DNA of 64,000 bases, taken from NCBI RefSeq assembly GCF_048551375.1, contig NZ_JBLYZJ010000003.1, forward strand, positions 1 through 64,000. The letters run 5' to 3'. The stretch comes from Faucicola sp048551375. GTDB lineage: Bacteria; Pseudomonadota; Gammaproteobacteria; Pseudomonadales; Moraxellaceae. This document shows, piece after piece, positions 7,816 through 17,247 of this stretch. How positions within the stretch are numbered: position 1 is the first letter of the stretch; every line of letters begins with the position of its first letter. The translations under genes were made by a program, and so were the position numbers. The notes below the pieces were generated by a model that saw only the letters and a program-made list of their open reading frames with translations, did not search any database and was not told the origin of the DNA.

Positions 7816-10629
7816 TTATTCTGGCTTGTCATTTAGCACAAGTGCATCGGCTTTATCTTCCGCTTTACCTTCGGTTGAGATGGCTTCATCATCTTCTTCC
7901 ACCAATTTTGGTACAGGTTTTGGGGTAGGGGCAAGCGGTGCTGGGGCATCAGGGAATGCGTCAATTTGTGGCTGTGGGTACCATGCAGGCGATACATCGG
8001 TATCAATGCCAAAACTGGTAATCGCATCTTTGACCAAACGGGCCTCAACTTCCCCTTCATCTGCCAATAGTTTTAAGGTGGCTACCACAATATGTTGGGC
8101 ATCGACTTTAAAGAAGCTACGCAACTGTTCACGGCTGTCCGAACGCCCAAAGCCGTCTGTTCCTAAGGTGCTATACGGACGTTGGTCAGGTAGCCATGCA
8201 CGGATTTGCTCAGAGAAGGCTCGCATATAGTCGGTGGCAGCCACTACGATGCCTTCATGTTGTGCCAATTGTTCTGTTACCCAAGGCACACGTTGCTCAT
8301 CCAATGGGTGCAAGCGATTGTATTCATCACACGCCATCGCTTCACGAGTCAATTCGTTAAAGCTGGTGGCACTCCACACATTGGCACTGATATTAAATTC
8401 TTCGGCAAGAATTTTTGCGGCTTTTTGTACTTCACGTAAAATCACCCCAGAACCCAGTAATTGCACTTGTTTTGAGCCATTATCTTCCAACAAGTACAAG
8501 CCTTTTTTGATGCCTTCTTCGACATTTGGTAATTTTGGCAACGCAGGTTGTTCGTAGTTTTCATTCATCAAAGTGATGTAGTAATAAATACGTTCACCTT
8601 CACCATACATACGGCGTAAACCATCGTGGATAATCACTGCCAATTCATAGCCATAGCAAGGGTCATAGCTCACGCAGTTTGGCACGCTGTTAAACAAAAT
8701 CAGTTGATGTCCATCTTGGTGTTGTAAGCCCTCACCATTTAGGGTCGTGCGTCCTGCCGTGCCACCCATCAAGAAGCCTTGAGCTTGACAATCACCAGCC
8801 GCCCACGCCAAATCACCCACACGTTGGAAGCCAAACATCGAATAATAAATATAAAATGGAATCATCGGCAACGCATTGACCGAATAACTGGTCGCCAATG
8901 CAATCCACGCACTCATTGCCCCAGCCTCATTGATGCCTTCTTCTAGCATATGTCCGTTTAACGCTTCTTTATAGCCCATCAAGGCTTCGCTGTCTTCTGG
9001 GGTATAGGTTTGCCCTGCTGCCGAATAAATACCCAACTGACGGAACATCCCTTCCAAACCAAAGGTACGAGCCTCATCTGGCACGATTGGCACGACACGT
9101 TCTTGGATGGCTTTATTTTTGAGCATCGCTCCCAACAGACGCACGAAAGTCATGGTGGTAGATTGCTCTTTACCGCCACTACCTTGCAACACTTTGTCAA
9201 AAATATCAAGGCTTGGAATCTCTAGCGGAATATGCCCACTACGGCGATTTGGCAGATGACCACCTAACGCTTCACGGCGACCTTTAAGATATTTGGCTTC
9301 AGGTGAGTCAGAGTCTGGTTTATAAAATGGTAACTCGTCTAGTTGCTCATCACTAAATGGCAATTCGAAACGGTCACGGAAATACTGCAAGGCTTCCTTA
9401 TCTAACTTTTTGATTTGGTGGGTTTTATTTACCGATTGGGCTTGCGATGATAAACCATAACCTTTAACGGTTTTGACCAAAATCACAGTCGGTTGCCCTT
9501 TGGTTTTCATCGCTTCACTATAGGCGGTATAAACCTTGAGGGGGTCATGTCCACCACGGTTTAAATGACCAATTTCTTCATCCGTCAGCGTATCAGCAAG
9601 CTCTTTGAGCTCTGGGTATTTACCAAAAAACTGCTGACGCACAAAAGCTGGGTCACGAGCTTCATATAGCTGATACTCACCATCCACCACTTCTTCCATA
9701 CGTTGTTTTAACGCCCCTGAGGTATCTTTGGCAAGTAGCGAATCCCAATTACCACCCCAAATCACTTTAATCACACGCCAGCCTGCCCCACGGAACACGG
9801 ATTCAAGCTCTTGGATGATTTTACCGTTACCACGTACTGGGCCATCAAGGCGTTGTAAATTACAGTTAATTACCCAAATTAAGTTATCTAATTTTTCACG
9901 TCCTGCCAATGAAATTGCACCTAAGCTTTCTGGCTCATCGGTTTCACCATCACCCAAGAACGCCCAAATTTTGCGGTCTTCTTTTGGCAATAGCTCACGG
10001 TTTTCCATGTAACGCTGAACATGGGCGTGATAAATTGACATGATTGGGCCTAAACCCATCGACACGGTAGGGAATTGCCAATAGTTTGGCATCAAATAAG
10101 GATGCGGATAACTGGATAAGCCTTTACCACCAACTTCACGGCGGAAGTTTAGTAATTGTTCTTCGCTTAAACGCCCTTCCAGGAACGAACGGGCATACAT
10201 TCCGGGGGCACAGTGACCTTGATAATAAATCATGTCACCGCCAAAATTCTCACCGGCCGCTCGCCAAAAATGGTTAAAGCCTGTTTCGTATAAGGTCGCA
10301 CTGGAAGCAAATGACGCTAAATGCCCACCCAAATCATCGCCTGTTTTGTTGGCTCGAATTACCATTGCAAGGGCATTGTAACGGATTAACGCACGAATTT
10401 TACGCTCAATACCTAAGTTACCAGGATAAGTTGGTTGTTCTTCGACTGGAATGGTATTGACATACGCTGTATCTAGGCGATTTAAAAATACGCCTTGTTG
10501 CACCGCTTTATCATATAAGGCTTTCAGCAAAAACTTTGCTCGGGTTTTATCATTGTGTTTAATGACGGATTCAAAGGCATCAAGCCATTCTTGGGTTTCT
10601 TGATTGTCAGCATCATTGTAATACTGCAT
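7816..10629 (-). CDS. aceE: pyruvate dehydrogenase E1 component, homodimeric type
   Basis: A 937-residue thiamine-diphosphate enzyme that decarboxylates pyruvate and acetylates the E2 lipoyl groups. Typical landmarks include AFLGDGETDEPESLGA followed by NLIWVINCNLQRLDGPVRGN (cofactor binding), GTAGRTTLNGEGLQHQDGH and YGYELAVIIHDG. It is about 50 residues longer than E. coli AceE because of an extra Pro/Glu/Ala-rich C-terminal tail from about residue 890 (APLAPTPKPVPKLVEEDDE onwards), which is low complexity and probably disordered. It is transcribed with aceF from the promoter region at 10630-10960. Confidence 0.97.
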   Translation of the reverse strand: MQYYNDADNQETQEWLDAFESVIKHNDKTRAKFLLKALYDKAVQQGVFLNRLDTAYVNTIPVEEQPTYPGNLGIERKIRALIRYNALAMVIRANKTGDDLGGHLASFASSATLYETGFNHFWRAAGENFGGDMIYYQGHCAPGMYARSFLEGRLSEEQLLNFRREVGGKGLSSYPHPYLMPNYWQFPTVSMGLGPIMSIYHAHVQRYMENRELLPKEDRKIWAFLGDGETDEPESLGAISLAGREKLDNLIWVINCNLQRLDGPVRGNGKIIQELESVFRGAGWRVIKVIWGGNWDSLLAKDTSGALKQRMEEVVDGEYQLYEARDPAFVRQQFFGKYPELKELADTLTDEEIGHLNRGGHDPLKVYTAYSEAMKTKGQPTVILVKTVKGYGLSSQAQSVNKTHQIKKLDKEALQYFRDRFELPFSDEQLDELPFYKPDSDSPEAKYLKGRREALGGHLPNRRSGHIPLEIPSLDIFDKVLQGSGGKEQSTTMTFVRLLGAMLKNKAIQERVVPIVPDEARTFGLEGMFRQLGIYSAAGQTYTPEDSEALMGYKEALNGHMLEEGINEAGAMSAWIALATSYSVNALPMIPFYIYYSMFGFQRVGDLAWAAGDCQAQGFLMGGTAGRTTLNGEGLQHQDGHQLILFNSVPNCVSYDPCYGYELAVIIHDGLRRMYGEGERIYYYITLMNENYEQPALPKLPNVEEGIKKGLYLLEDNGSKQVQLLGSGVILREVQKAAKILAEEFNISANVWSATSFNELTREAMACDEYNRLHPLDEQRVPWVTEQLAQHEGIVVAATDYMRAFSEQIRAWLPDQRPYSTLGTDGFGRSDSREQLRSFFKVDAQHIVVATLKLLADEGEVEARLVKDAITSFGIDTDVSPAWYPQPQIDAFPDAPAPLAPTPKPVPKLVEEDDEAISTEGKAEDKADALVLNDKPE

Positions 10630-10960
10630 ACAAATTCCTTTTTATTAGTAGTGGAAGGGAATGATTGGTTTGAATAATTCAACCAAACGACATTAAATTA
10701 TGTGTCAAATATTGTACTACAATTATATATTTCGGCGTTTTTCTATTATTTTGCTAATCATTTATTTTCGAAATACCTAAGGTTTGATTTGAGGAAATAA
10801 TTGCTGTAATGTTGACATTAATTAAATTGATACAAAATATTGATAAATGTGTAACAAGTCAGCTAAACGGCATTGTTAAAATAGCTAAAAGTTACATTAA
10901 CCAAACTTTTTGTAATTAAATCCTATTTTTTACCAAACATTCATTTTGTTGGAATCCTGT
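10630..10960. promoter_or_regulatory. divergent promoter region between aceE and the lytic transglycosylase
   Basis: An A/T-rich 331-base region between divergent genes that must hold the aceEF promoter (minus) and the transglycosylase promoter (plus). I saw no gene, no convincing operator and no dispersed palindrome in it. Confidence 0.5.
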
Positions 10961-12271
10961 ATGTCATACCCACGCCCCCATCACCACGCAACATTCACCT
11001 CAACCCTTAGCAAAATTGCCTTGGCAACAGGGATGGGTTCTCTAATTGTTGCTTGTAGCACCACCCCAACACCGCAACCCAATACTACTGTAGAAGCATT
11101 TCCCCCCATCATCACAACCCCCACCCCTCAACCAATGCCTACGCCTACAGTCACCCCAACAAAATCTTATGCCAGCTTCGCCAGTTGGCAAAACGATTTT
11201 GTCGAAAGAGCCTCCGCTAAGGGCTATAACCGCAATGATGTACAACGCCTAATGAGCATGGCAAGCTATAATGCACAAGTGGTATCACTGGATAAAAATC
11301 AAGCTGAATTTGTAAAAATGCCTTGGGAATACATTGATGGAGCGGTATCAACCAGCCGTGTCAGTGGCGGAAAGCGTAACTTTGTCGCAAACAGTGATAT
11401 GCTCACACGCATCGAAAATCAATATGGCGTACCTGCTTCGATTGTTACAGCAATTTGGGGCATGGAATCTTCGTATGGGGCAGGCACAGGCAGTAGCTCA
11501 TTACCCAGTGCATTAGCCACTTTAGCCTATGATGGCAGACGACAAAACTTTGCCGAAGAGCAATTATTAGCCTTATTGACCTTGATTAATCGAGGTGATA
11601 TCCAATGGTCACAACTCACAGGCTCATGGGCAGGCGGTATGGGGCATACCCAATTTATTCCTACTACATGGCTAAAAGAAGGGGTCGATGGCAATGGCGA
11701 TGGGCATAAAAATCCGTGGAATCGTGAGGACGCACTCGCCTCGACTGCTAGCTACCTAAAAAACTCAGGTTGGCAACGTGGTATGGCATCTTTTTATGAA
11801 GCCAAACTCCCCAATGGTTTTGATTATCGTCAAGTGGGACAAAAAAAATCCATCGCTGACTGGCAAAAACTTGGCGTACAAGTGTTAAGTAATGCCCCAA
11901 GCTACGCCACCGCCGAACTATGGCTACCTGCAGGCAAAGATGGTGCAAGCATTCTATTGACCCAAAACTTCGATGCCATCAAAACTTACAATAACTCCAA
12001 CAACTATGCGATGGGGGTCAGCCTATTGGCACGTGCCATCATCGGTCAATCTGGGTTACAGCAAGACTTCCCACGCTACGAAAAACCCCTTAGCACCTAC
12101 CAAGTACGCCAATTACAGCAACGCCTCACCAGTATGGGCTATGATACCAAAGGCAGTGATGGTGTGATTGGCACAAACACCAAATTGGCATTCCAACGTT
12201 GGCAAGCGGGCAATGGGCAAATTGCGGATGGCTTTATCAGCCAACGTACTGCCAGTATGTTAGCCAATTAA
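10961..12271 (+). CDS. lytic murein transglycosylase lipoprotein, MltB family
   Basis: A 436-residue protein that cleaves peptidoglycan glycan strands. The N-terminus has a signal peptide with lipobox IVAC, so it is likely an outer-membrane lipoprotein. A Pro/Thr-rich linker follows. The SLT_2 catalytic domain has the probable catalytic glutamate in IWGMESSYGAG and the motif GSWAGGMGHTQFIPTTW. The last about 60 residues form a peptidoglycan-binding domain (YQVRQLQQRLTSMGYDTKG, DGVIGTNTKLAFQRW). I chose ATG 10961 over an in-frame TTG at 10946: the product then starts MSYPRPHHH and a GGA sits upstream. It is a single gene, convergent with obg. Confidence 0.88.
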   Translation: MSYPRPHHHATFTSTLSKIALATGMGSLIVACSTTPTPQPNTTVEAFPPIITTPTPQPMPTPTVTPTKSYASFASWQNDFVERASAKGYNRNDVQRLMSMASYNAQVVSLDKNQAEFVKMPWEYIDGAVSTSRVSGGKRNFVANSDMLTRIENQYGVPASIVTAIWGMESSYGAGTGSSSLPSALATLAYDGRRQNFAEEQLLALLTLINRGDIQWSQLTGSWAGGMGHTQFIPTTWLKEGVDGNGDGHKNPWNREDALASTASYLKNSGWQRGMASFYEAKLPNGFDYRQVGQKKSIADWQKLGVQVLSNAPSYATAELWLPAGKDGASILLTQNFDAIKTYNNSNNYAMGVSLLARAIIGQSGLQQDFPRYEKPLSTYQVRQLQQRLTSMGYDTKGSDGVIGTNTKLAFQRWQAGNGQIADGFISQRTASMLAN

Positions 12272-12290
12272 TACCAAGTTTAGAATGCAA

Positions 12291-12317
12291 AACAGGGCGT
12301 AATGATTACGCCCTATA
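12291..12317. terminator. hairpin terminator after the transglycosylase gene
   Basis: CAGGGCGTAAT and ATTACGCCCT form a hairpin about 20 bases past the stop codon. It shares the GGGCGTA core with the hairpin at 6029-6066. Confidence 0.6.
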
Positions 12318-12350
12318 TCTCAAAGCATGACTGTGGATTTACAGTGAATT

Positions 12351-12432
12351 AAATCAGAAATAATATTGTGAGATGTTGGGCGTATGCAATACGCCCCTAC
12401 AAAATCTGTCTTATTGTTAATTTAAATAACTA
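12351..12432. repeat. copy of the 59-82-bp palindromic element family
   Basis: About 80 bases containing GGGCGTATGCAATACGCCC (12378-12396) flanked by AATAATATTG-like and GTCTTATTG sequences. It is about 80% like the reverse complement of 17142-17224 and resembles 841-920. It sits between convergent transglycosylase and obg genes, where it may also act as a terminator. Confidence 0.65.
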
Positions 12433-12471
12433 TAATTCACCATACATAATCCCTATTTCTAAATTTAGGAA

Positions 12472-13695
12472 TTAGGGAGCATACACTACTTCAACGCCAT
12501 CATCATCAAAACCATCATCGTCATCATCAAAGTCATCACCACCCAACGCACGCCCCTCACGTTCAGCTTTACGTTTGGCACGGTAGGCTTCTTTTTGCTC
12601 TTCGGTATTGGCACGCACTTCGGCTTCGAGGCGTTCAAAGCGTAAACGTTGACTTTCAGCGAAGTCTGGGTCTTGCTCTTCTAGCTCTCGTTCTTGCTCG
12701 ATTTCATTCATCAAATGCCATACCACCGCATCCACGCCTTCCCCTGTCAAAGTCGAAGTACGGAACACCATGCCAGTCCAACCCAGCTCTGCCACAATAT
12801 GGGTACAAAGCTCGTTTAACTCTTCTTCAGGCACTTGGTCAACTTTATTCAAAATCAGAATTTGCGGTAATTTTGATAATTCTGGCGAGAATTTTGCGAG
12901 TTCATTAAAAATCACTTGAGCGTTCTGCACTGGGTCACTGCCGTCAATCGGCTGTACATCGACAAGATGCAATAATCGGCGAGTGCGAGCCACGTGCTTT
13001 AAGAAGCGAATGCCAAGCCCTGCCCCTTCCGATGCCCCTTCAATCAAGCCGGGAATATCCGCCATCACAAATGAGCGACCCACGCCCACATCCACCACGC
13101 CAAGGTTTGGCACAAGGGTGGTAAATGGATAGTTAGCAACTTTTGGTTTGGCAGCCGATACTTGACGGATAAAGGTGGATTTACCTGCATTTGGTAAGCC
13201 AATCAAACCAACATCCGCCACCACTTTTAGCTCAAATTTTAACACTTTGAGTTCGCCTGCAAAACCAGGGGTGGCACGTCTTGGGGCTTGGTTGGTTGAA
13301 GTTTTGAAATGAGTATTACCCTGACCACCATCGCCACCTTTGGCAATCATGGCGGTTTGTCCTTTTTTGGTCAAATCGGCTAACACTTCACCTGTTTCGG
13401 TATCGACCACAGTTGTGCCAATCGGTACAGGTAGGTAGATATCATCCGCCCCTTTGCCCGAACAGTTTTTTGCACCGCCATTTTCGCCACGTTTGGCATC
13501 ATAACGGCGTGTAAAACGGTAATCTACAAGGGTGTTGGTGTTGTCGTCACAGATGACATACACGTCACCGCCTTTACCACCGTCACCACCATCAGGGCCG
13601 CCTTTGGGGACATATTTTTCACGGCGAAAACTTACAATACCATTACCGCCATCGCCTGCTTTGACGGTTACGACTGCTTCATCAATAAAACGCAT
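12472..13695 (-). CDS. obg: GTPase Obg/CgtA, ribosome assembly
   Basis: A 407-residue conserved GTPase that works in 50S ribosome maturation and growth control. The glycine-rich Obg domain (about 1-158) starts MRFIDEAVVTVKAGDGGNG and contains GGPDGGDGGKGGDV. The G domain has P-loop GLPNAGKSTFI, switch NYPFTTLVPN, G3 DIPGLIEGA and G4 NKVD. The C-terminus is highly acidic (residues about 385-402 rich in Asp), as in many proteobacterial Obg. It is usually downstream of rplU-rpmA, but here the upstream neighbour (at 13924) is a convergent-side GAPDH on the same strand, so that linkage is absent. Confidence 0.96.
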   Translation of the reverse strand: MRFIDEAVVTVKAGDGGNGIVSFRREKYVPKGGPDGGDGGKGGDVYVICDDNTNTLVDYRFTRRYDAKRGENGGAKNCSGKGADDIYLPVPIGTTVVDTETGEVLADLTKKGQTAMIAKGGDGGQGNTHFKTSTNQAPRRATPGFAGELKVLKFELKVVADVGLIGLPNAGKSTFIRQVSAAKPKVANYPFTTLVPNLGVVDVGVGRSFVMADIPGLIEGASEGAGLGIRFLKHVARTRRLLHLVDVQPIDGSDPVQNAQVIFNELAKFSPELSKLPQILILNKVDQVPEEELNELCTHIVAELGWTGMVFRTSTLTGEGVDAVVWHLMNEIEQERELEEQDPDFAESQRLRFERLEAEVRANTEEQKEAYRAKRKAEREGRALGGDDFDDDDDGFDDDGVEVVYAP

Positions 13696-13874
13696 ACTAT
13701 TTCTACAATTAAAAGTTAAAATTGGGGGTTATTTTAGCATAATTTATAGGGTTAATTTTGAGAAAAATGTTTTTATTCAAAGTAACGATGATATGAATGC
13801 ACAATCACCATGACCAATATGATGAGTAAGATGACAATTCGTATTTTTTTAAACATAAAGGAGAAAGCCCATGA

Positions 13875-13907
13875 TAAAAAAGACAGCCAAAGTGACTGTC
13901 TTTTTTG
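13875..13907 (-). terminator. terminator downstream of the long GAPDH gene
   Basis: AAAAAAGACAG and CTGTCTTTTTT arms with loop CCAAAGTGA lie 17 bases after the dehydrogenase stop. The A/T arms give a U-run in either orientation. Confidence 0.8.
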
Positions 13908-13923
13908 AGTTTAGCAAAAATGT

Positions 13924-15276
13924 TTAACCATTTTTTGCCATTTTTTCTGCCACACGAATCACTTGCGTGCTGTAGCCCATTTCGTTGTCATACCATAAGT
14001 ACATGGTAGCACGGTTGTCAGTGGCAAGCGTTGATTTGGCATCCCAAATCGCCACTTTTTCACAGCCCACAAAGTCGGTTGAAACCGCTTCGTCTGAATC
14101 TGAATAAGCGATTTGCTCTTGCCATTGTTCAGTTTCAGTCGCTTGTTTGATAAAGGCATTCAATTCTTCTACTGAACCCACTGGATTTTTGAAGTTCAAA
14201 TTCAAAATCGCAAGGCTCACGTTTGGTGTTGGTACACGTACTGAGCTACCAGACAATTTACCTTTTAGCTCTGGAATGGCTTTACTGACGGCTTTGGCAG
14301 CCCCTGTACTGGTCATTACCATATTTAAGGTAGCTGCACGTCCACGGCGTTCGGCTTTATGGTGGTTATCTACCAAGTTTTGGTCATTGGTGAACGCATG
14401 GATGGTTTCCATGTGACCGTTTTCGATGCCAAATTTATCGTTTAATAGTTTCAACGTTGGGGTAATGGCATTGGTGGTACAGCTTGCCGCTGATACGATG
14501 GTATCTGTACCGATAGTGTCACAGTTGACGTTATAGACGATATTTTTAATATCGCCTGACGCTGGGGCAGTCAATAGGACTTTTTTCGCACCTTTTGATT
14601 GTAGGTGTTTGCCAAGACCTGCTTCATCTTTCCATTTACCTGTGTTGTCGATGACTAACGCATTGTCGATACCATAAGCAGTATAGTCGATTTCGCTTGG
14701 GTCAGAGGCATAAATCACTTTAATAAAACGACCGTTGGCGATGATACCGCTATTTTCTTTATCAGCGACAACCGAGCCGTCAAACCAACCGTGTACCGAA
14801 TCACGCTCTAGCAAACTGGCACGTTTTTCCAAATCACCATCACCTGCAGGTCGCACCACAATGGCTTTTAGCTGTAGTCCTTTATCAGAGGCAGGACGGC
14901 TCATCAATAGGCGAGCCAAAATACGTCCGATACGCCCAAATCCGTATAGCACCACATCCGTGGTCGGCACGGCTTCACCATTGTTAAAATCATCAGCCGT
15001 TTTGCCATTTTTGATGGCTTGACCCAAGTCAAAGCTCACATCACGCAAGCCCTTAGTTGCCAACGCTTGAGCCAATGCAAGACTTGCGTTGATGTCAATA
15101 TTTTGTTGGGTATGCTGTGCCAATACTTTGGCAACATTAAACGCCACACGCTCACCAAAAAAAGTCACGCTATTGTCATTTTCTGCCAAGTTATTTAGGG
15201 CAACCAATAGCTCAGTTGCAGTCTTTTCTTGGGCTTTACGAGTGGTCAAATGGTCTTGATAAATATTAGCAGACAT
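13924..15276 (-). CDS. gap: glyceraldehyde-3-phosphate dehydrogenase, long form with N-terminal extension
   Basis: A 450-residue GAPDH. The first about 100 residues are an extra helical domain seen in Pseudomonas and Acinetobacter type enzymes. The Rossmann motif VLYGFGRIGRILARLL follows, then the active site SAASCTTNAITP (catalytic Cys), HAFTNDQNLVDNHHKAERR, SVRVPTPNVSLAIL and the end WYDNEMGYSTQVIRV. It interconverts glyceraldehyde-3-phosphate and 1,3-bisphosphoglycerate and in these bacteria probably serves gluconeogenesis. The ATG is preceded by AGGTGA. Together with pgk at 39648 it represents the triose part of the pathway. A second, Epd-like paralogue is at 2840-3919. Confidence 0.92.
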   Translation of the reverse strand: MSANIYQDHLTTRKAQEKTATELLVALNNLAENDNSVTFFGERVAFNVAKVLAQHTQQNIDINASLALAQALATKGLRDVSFDLGQAIKNGKTADDFNNGEAVPTTDVVLYGFGRIGRILARLLMSRPASDKGLQLKAIVVRPAGDGDLEKRASLLERDSVHGWFDGSVVADKENSGIIANGRFIKVIYASDPSEIDYTAYGIDNALVIDNTGKWKDEAGLGKHLQSKGAKKVLLTAPASGDIKNIVYNVNCDTIGTDTIVSAASCTTNAITPTLKLLNDKFGIENGHMETIHAFTNDQNLVDNHHKAERRGRAATLNMVMTSTGAAKAVSKAIPELKGKLSGSSVRVPTPNVSLAILNLNFKNPVGSVEELNAFIKQATETEQWQEQIAYSDSDEAVSTDFVGCEKVAIWDAKSTLATDNRATMYLWYDNEMGYSTQVIRVAEKMAKNG

Positions 15277-15775
15277 ACAGTCACCTTTAGGTTAAGGGTC
15301 AAAAAAACTTACGATAAAATCAATACACACACGAAAAATAGGCAAAAACGCTCGGCTAATGGCAAAACCCTAGCCAAAAATAAACGCCTAAATTGTAGAA
15401 CAAAATAGCTATTTTGGCAATTTGAATTGCGGATTTATTCAGCAAATATCACGGTTTGCATGAATATCATCATCATTGTTAAACGGCATTTTTATTATGA
15501 CAAAATCTATAAAAAACCGATGAAATCACATGGTTTATTCCCCCAAAATTGAGTATAATACACGGTTAATTTCATTAATCATTTTGCAAACTTGCTCGTT
15601 AATTTTGTCAAAAATAACGTGACTTTCTATTAAATTTTAATGACGCACCCTTTATTATGGGCGTATGCAATGCACCCCTACGGTTGATTAAAAATAGAGA
15701 TAGGTTTGCAAAGTGATTATTTTCTTTCATCAAAATCAAGTATAAATTCTTGATTATCAAAGGAAATTATTTACC
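15277..15775. other. gap-metK intergenic region
   Basis: About 500 A/T-rich bases between divergent gap and metK, so both promoters lie here. A partial copy of the palindrome family (GGGCGTATGCAATGCACCC) is at 15659-15679. I saw no SAM riboswitch architecture and no gene. Confidence 0.5.
15659..15679. repeat. degenerate GGGCGTATGCAA palindrome upstream of metK
   Basis: GGGCGTATGCAATGCACCCCT keeps the left arm of the family hairpin and a mutated right arm. It lies about 100 bases before the metK start. Confidence 0.5.
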
Positions 15776-16942
15776 ATGCGTGAATATTCACTTTTTACCT
15801 CCGAATCGGTCAGCGAAGGTCATCCAGACAAACTTGCCGACCAAATCTCCGATGCCATTCTTGATGCCATTCTTGAACAAGACATCCATGCTCGTGTGGC
15901 GTGTGAAACCCTGACCAAAACAGGTGGCGTTGTACTGGCAGGCGAAATCACCACCACTGCCAATGTTGACTTTGAAAAAATCGTGCGTGATACCGTGCTA
16001 AAAGTCGGCTATAACAGCTCAGACTTGGGTTTTGATGGGGCGACTTGTGCGGTCATCAATATGCTTGGCAAACAATCGCCAGAAATCGCTCAAGGTGTTG
16101 ACCGTGCCAAACCCGAAGAACAAGGGGCTGGCGACCAAGGCTTAATGTTTGGCTATGCCACCCATGAAACTGATGTTTTGATGCCTGCACCGATTCAGTT
16201 TTCGCACCGTTTGATGGAGCGTCAAGCCGAACTACGTAAAAATGGCACATTGCCTTGGCTTCGCCCAGATGCCAAAGCCCAAGTCACTGTGCGTTATGAT
16301 GGCAATAAACCTGCCTTTGTTGATGCGTTGGTGCTATCAACCCAACACGACCCAGGCATTTCACAAAAGGATTTGCATGAGGCGGTTATGGAAGAAATCA
16401 TCAAAAACGTGATTCCTGCCGAAATGCTCCACAAAGACACCAAATTTCATATTAATCCTACAGGGTTATTTGTGATTGGCGGACCTGTGGGTGATGCAGG
16501 TTTGACAGGTCGCAAGATTATCGTTGATACTTATGGCGGTATGGCTCGTCATGGTGGCGGTGCTTTCTCTGGTAAAGACCCATCAAAAGTTGACCGTAGT
16601 GCCGCCTATGCAGGGCGTTATGTTGCCAAAAATATCGTAGCCAGTGGACTTGCTGAACGTTGTGAAATCCAAGTCAGCTATGCCATTGGCGTTGCCGAGC
16701 CGACATCAATTTCAGTAAATACCTTTGGCACTGGCAAAATCAGCGATGATAAAATTGTCGATTTTATCCGTGAGCATTTTGATTTACGTCCGTATGGTAT
16801 CACTCGTATGTTAAACTTATTACAACCCATGTACGAACAAACCGCTAGCTATGGGCATTTTGGTCGTCAAGGTAGCGAAACCGCCTTTACATGGGAACGT
16901 ACCGACCGAGCCAATTTATTAAAAGCCGATGCAGGTTTATAA
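15776..16942 (+). CDS. metK: S-adenosylmethionine synthetase
   Basis: A 388-residue MetK making SAM from methionine and ATP. Signatures include TSESVSEGHPDKLADQISDA at the start (ATP and Mg binding), GAGDQGLMFGYA, GGGAFSGKDPSKVDRSAAY and the P-loop-like NPTGLFVIGGPVGDAGLTGR region. The length is normal. The start MREYSLFTSES is preceded by AAAGGAAAT. It is monocistronic and followed by G/C hairpins. Confidence 0.97.
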   Translation: MREYSLFTSESVSEGHPDKLADQISDAILDAILEQDIHARVACETLTKTGGVVLAGEITTTANVDFEKIVRDTVLKVGYNSSDLGFDGATCAVINMLGKQSPEIAQGVDRAKPEEQGAGDQGLMFGYATHETDVLMPAPIQFSHRLMERQAELRKNGTLPWLRPDAKAQVTVRYDGNKPAFVDALVLSTQHDPGISQKDLHEAVMEEIIKNVIPAEMLHKDTKFHINPTGLFVIGGPVGDAGLTGRKIIVDTYGGMARHGGGAFSGKDPSKVDRSAAYAGRYVAKNIVASGLAERCEIQVSYAIGVAEPTSISVNTFGTGKISDDKIVDFIREHFDLRPYGITRMLNLLQPMYEQTASYGHFGRQGSETAFTWERTDRANLLKADAGL

Positions 16943-17010
16943 TTGCTTTATCTTTATAAAGTGGTAATGTAAAAATAGTCAGTTCTATTAGCTATTTGAA
17001 TCTCCCCCAA

Positions 17011-17040
17011 CCCCCTCTTTATGAAAGAGGGGGCTTTCTC
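17011..17040 (+). terminator. terminator downstream of metK
   Basis: A perfect CCCCCTCTTT / AAAGAGGGGG hairpin followed by CTTTCTC lies 70 bases after the metK stop. A second CCCTCTT/AAGAGGG hairpin at 17070-17090 resembles it and may be another copy of the same dispersed palindrome. Confidence 0.6.
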
Positions 17041-17108
17041 AATAGGTAAGTGTAATATTAGGAAAAAAGTCCCTCTTGTTTAAAGAGGGATTTAGGGAGA
17101 TTAAGATT

Positions 17109-17136
17109 TGTAAGGTGCGTTTGTCGCACCTTTTTA
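17109..17136. repeat. REP-like palindrome GGTGCG...CGCACC
   Basis: AAGGTGCGTTTGTCGCACCTTTT pairs on itself and matches the palindromes around the RAYT gene at 23081. Its T-run could also terminate transcription. Confidence 0.6.
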
Positions 17137-17141
17137 TGGTC

Positions 17142-17224
17142 GTTTAAATTAGTAATAAGACGGATTTTGTAGGGGCGTATTGCATACGCCCAAAATCTCA
17201 CAGTATTATTCCTGATTTATTTCA
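17142..17224. repeat. inverted copy of the 59-82-bp palindromic element
   Basis: The reverse complement matches 12351-12432 over about 80 bases, including GGGCGTATTGCATACGCCC at 17173-17191 and flanking AATAAGAC. It ends about 25 bases before the DUF3144 start, so it may influence that gene's upstream region. Confidence 0.65.
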
Positions 17225-17247
17225 CTAGATTGATGAGTGTAAAATTT

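Noticed and set aside
13773..13856. 27-residue minus-strand frame with a hydrophobic helix (MFKKIRIVILLII...)
   Set aside because: Resembles a membrane peptide start, but no ribosome site is present, it is very short and it lies in the obg-gap spacer. It could be the truncated start of a lost gene; not supported enough to list as a gene.
13872..13928. RBS-like AAAGGAG followed by ATG at 13872
   Set aside because: The frame of 18 codons runs through the GAPDH terminator hairpin; taken as chance.
15500..15775. Possible SAM riboswitch before metK
   Set aside because: No P1-P4 type arrangement or conserved core could be seen; the region is A/T-rich with one decayed palindrome.
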